A stretch of 7,316 nucleotides of DNA from Planctomycetia bacterium (GTDB taxonomy: Bacteria; Planctomycetota; Phycisphaerae; Phycisphaerales; UBA1924), in the NCBI GenBank assembly GCA_005776545.1, contig SXOY01000060.1:1-7316 (forward strand), given 5' to 3'. How positions within the stretch are numbered: position 1 is the stretch's first letter; every line of letters starts with the position of its first letter. The notes beneath the pieces are model-generated. The model was given only the letters and a program-made list of their open reading frames with translations, searched no databases and had not been told where the DNA came from. A program made the position numbers and the translations under genes. Shown here piece after piece: positions 6,461 through 7,316 of the stretch.

Positions 6461-7316
6461 TCACGGGAATAGTACGTTGACCGTGATGGTGAGTTCGGCT
6501 CGAGGACTTGCCGCGGCGAGTTTCGCAAGGGTTTCCCCACGCGCTGTCCATTTGAATATCGAGTTCAGTAATGGCTGATCAACATCGTCGTAGCCTGTTG
6601 ACTTTCCAGGTGTGAATGATGCCCGGACAACCTTGCCCGACTTGTTAAACGTAATCAGCACTTGCGGGCTGCGCGGCCGTGCTGTCAAGCGCGTCGTGAC
6701 CGCCCATTCCGGCTGAACCGTGCGAATCTTTAGTCCCTTCGCAGCGGCAACTCTGCCGTTGAGCACGATATCGACTGGCTCAGTGAGCGATGTCCCTTCG
6801 GCCTCACCCTCATCAACGATCCCGGGAACTTTGTCATCGCCTTTGGGGGTCGATGTCGCGGCAACTGGTTTCGGTGACGATTTCGCACCAGGCTCCGCAG
6901 TTGGATTGGTTGCAGTTACCAGCTCGCGTTGCTGAGCACCGGTCTTAGATTCTTTAGATTCCTCGATTCGTTCTTTGCGCTCGCGGGATTGCTGATCTTG
7001 CCCGCCTTCAGGACCAGAGTTTCCTGCCTTGATCGGCTTGTGAAATTCAGAGGATTCAAGATCGACTGAAACCGGCGGCCCTGCCAATGTTCGTTGCTGC
7101 TGCTGGAATTCCTGCCGCTGGCGATGCTCGCGCTCAGTTGCTGCACTTCCATTGCCCTGATCGTGCTGCCCAGCACCTTCGCGAGCAGCCTGCTCCTTGG
7201 CCTGAGTTTCTTGCTGTTCAGCACTCTGATTCTCGTTCGGCGATTGCGATTCAGGCTGAACAGGCTCAACAGGTCCAAGTTCGCCCGGCATGCCCGCATT
7301 GGTAGTAAGCGCAGAC
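6461..7316 (-). CDS. TonB C-terminal-domain (energy transducer TonB-like) protein, 5' end outside the window
   Basis: The frame is open to the window edge: eight more codons precede ATG 7291 without a stop, so the true start and the expected N-terminal membrane anchor are probably missing. Counting from ATG 7291, residues 1-170 are a long low-complexity linker rich in Gln, Glu, Pro, Ser and Lys, of the kind that spans the periplasm in TonB proteins. Residues about 185-275 form a TonB-type C-terminal domain. It contains P-E-W, then I-T-F-N-K-S-G-K-V-V-R-A-S-F, then a G-Y-D-D-V-D-Q-P-L-L motif and a final strand ending in V-N-V-L-F-P. TonB proteins pass proton-motive energy from ExbB/ExbD to outer-membrane receptors. 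No exbB, exbD or receptor gene is in view, so it could also be a structural envelope protein using this domain. The exported-protein gene follows 71 bases downstream. Confidence 0.78.
   Translation of the reverse strand, partial: SALTTNAGMPGELGPVEPVQPESQSPNENQSAEQQETQAKEQAAREGAGQHDQGNGSAATEREHRQRQEFQQQQRTLAGPPVSVDLESSEFHKPIKAGNSGPEGGQDQQSRERKERIEESKESKTGAQQRELVTATNPTAEPGAKSSPKPVAATSTPKGDDKVPGIVDEGEAEGTSLTEPVDIVLNGRVAAAKGLKIRTVQPEWAVTTRLTARPRSPQVLITFNKSGKVVRASFTPGKSTGYDDVDQPLLNSIFKWTARGETLAKLAAASPRAELTITVNVLFP

Overview
The window looks like a chromosomal segment from a planctomycete, most likely a member of the Phycisphaerae or a close relative. The evidence is the mid-50s GC content (judged by eye), a NfeD/FloA membrane cluster, and a membrane protein with the C-P-x-C-x-Y-x-L-x-G-L ... 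C-P-E-C-G zinc ribbon that is very common in planctomycete proteins. A TonB-like protein with a long Gln/Glu-rich linker is also present. The taxonomic call is inference from protein style. No mobile element, CRISPR array or rRNA is visible, and no stretch over about 140 bases lacks a gene.

Layout. (1) Positions 4-76, minus strand: a complete tRNA-Ala (anticodon UGC), with a TATACT -10-like box just upstream. (2) Positions 216-4507, plus strand: a membrane-organisation cluster. It encodes a long NfeD with a ClpP-like Ser/Lys protease domain, a short NfeD, a zinc-ribbon multi-pass membrane protein started by TTG, and the flotillin-like FloA. The two nfeD genes are 4 bases apart and surely cotranscribed. 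The zinc-ribbon gene and floA each follow gaps of 80-95 bases, and floA may have its own promoter. A stem-loop with a T run follows floA. (3) Positions 4616-5655: a divergent pair. On the minus strand is a DUF3883-type, restriction-endonuclease-fold protein; on the plus strand is an unrecognised 70-residue acidic protein. Their start codons are only 35 bases apart. (4) Positions 5742-7316, minus strand: a TonB C-terminal-domain protein whose start lies beyond the window, followed by an unrecognised exported protein with a promoter placed so that its mRNA would be leaderless or nearly so.

How the genes may work together. NfeD proteins are known partners of flotillin/stomatin-type scaffolds. 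The long NfeD would supply membrane-anchored proteolysis and OB-fold docking, the short NfeD a second OB-fold membrane partner, and FloA the lipid-domain scaffold. The zinc-ribbon protein between them is the non-canonical member. The DUF3883 protein with its small divergent partner is the only candidate for a defence-like or nucleic-acid-processing module, and that idea rests on fold motifs and layout alone. The TonB-like protein and the exported protein downstream probably belong to the cell envelope.
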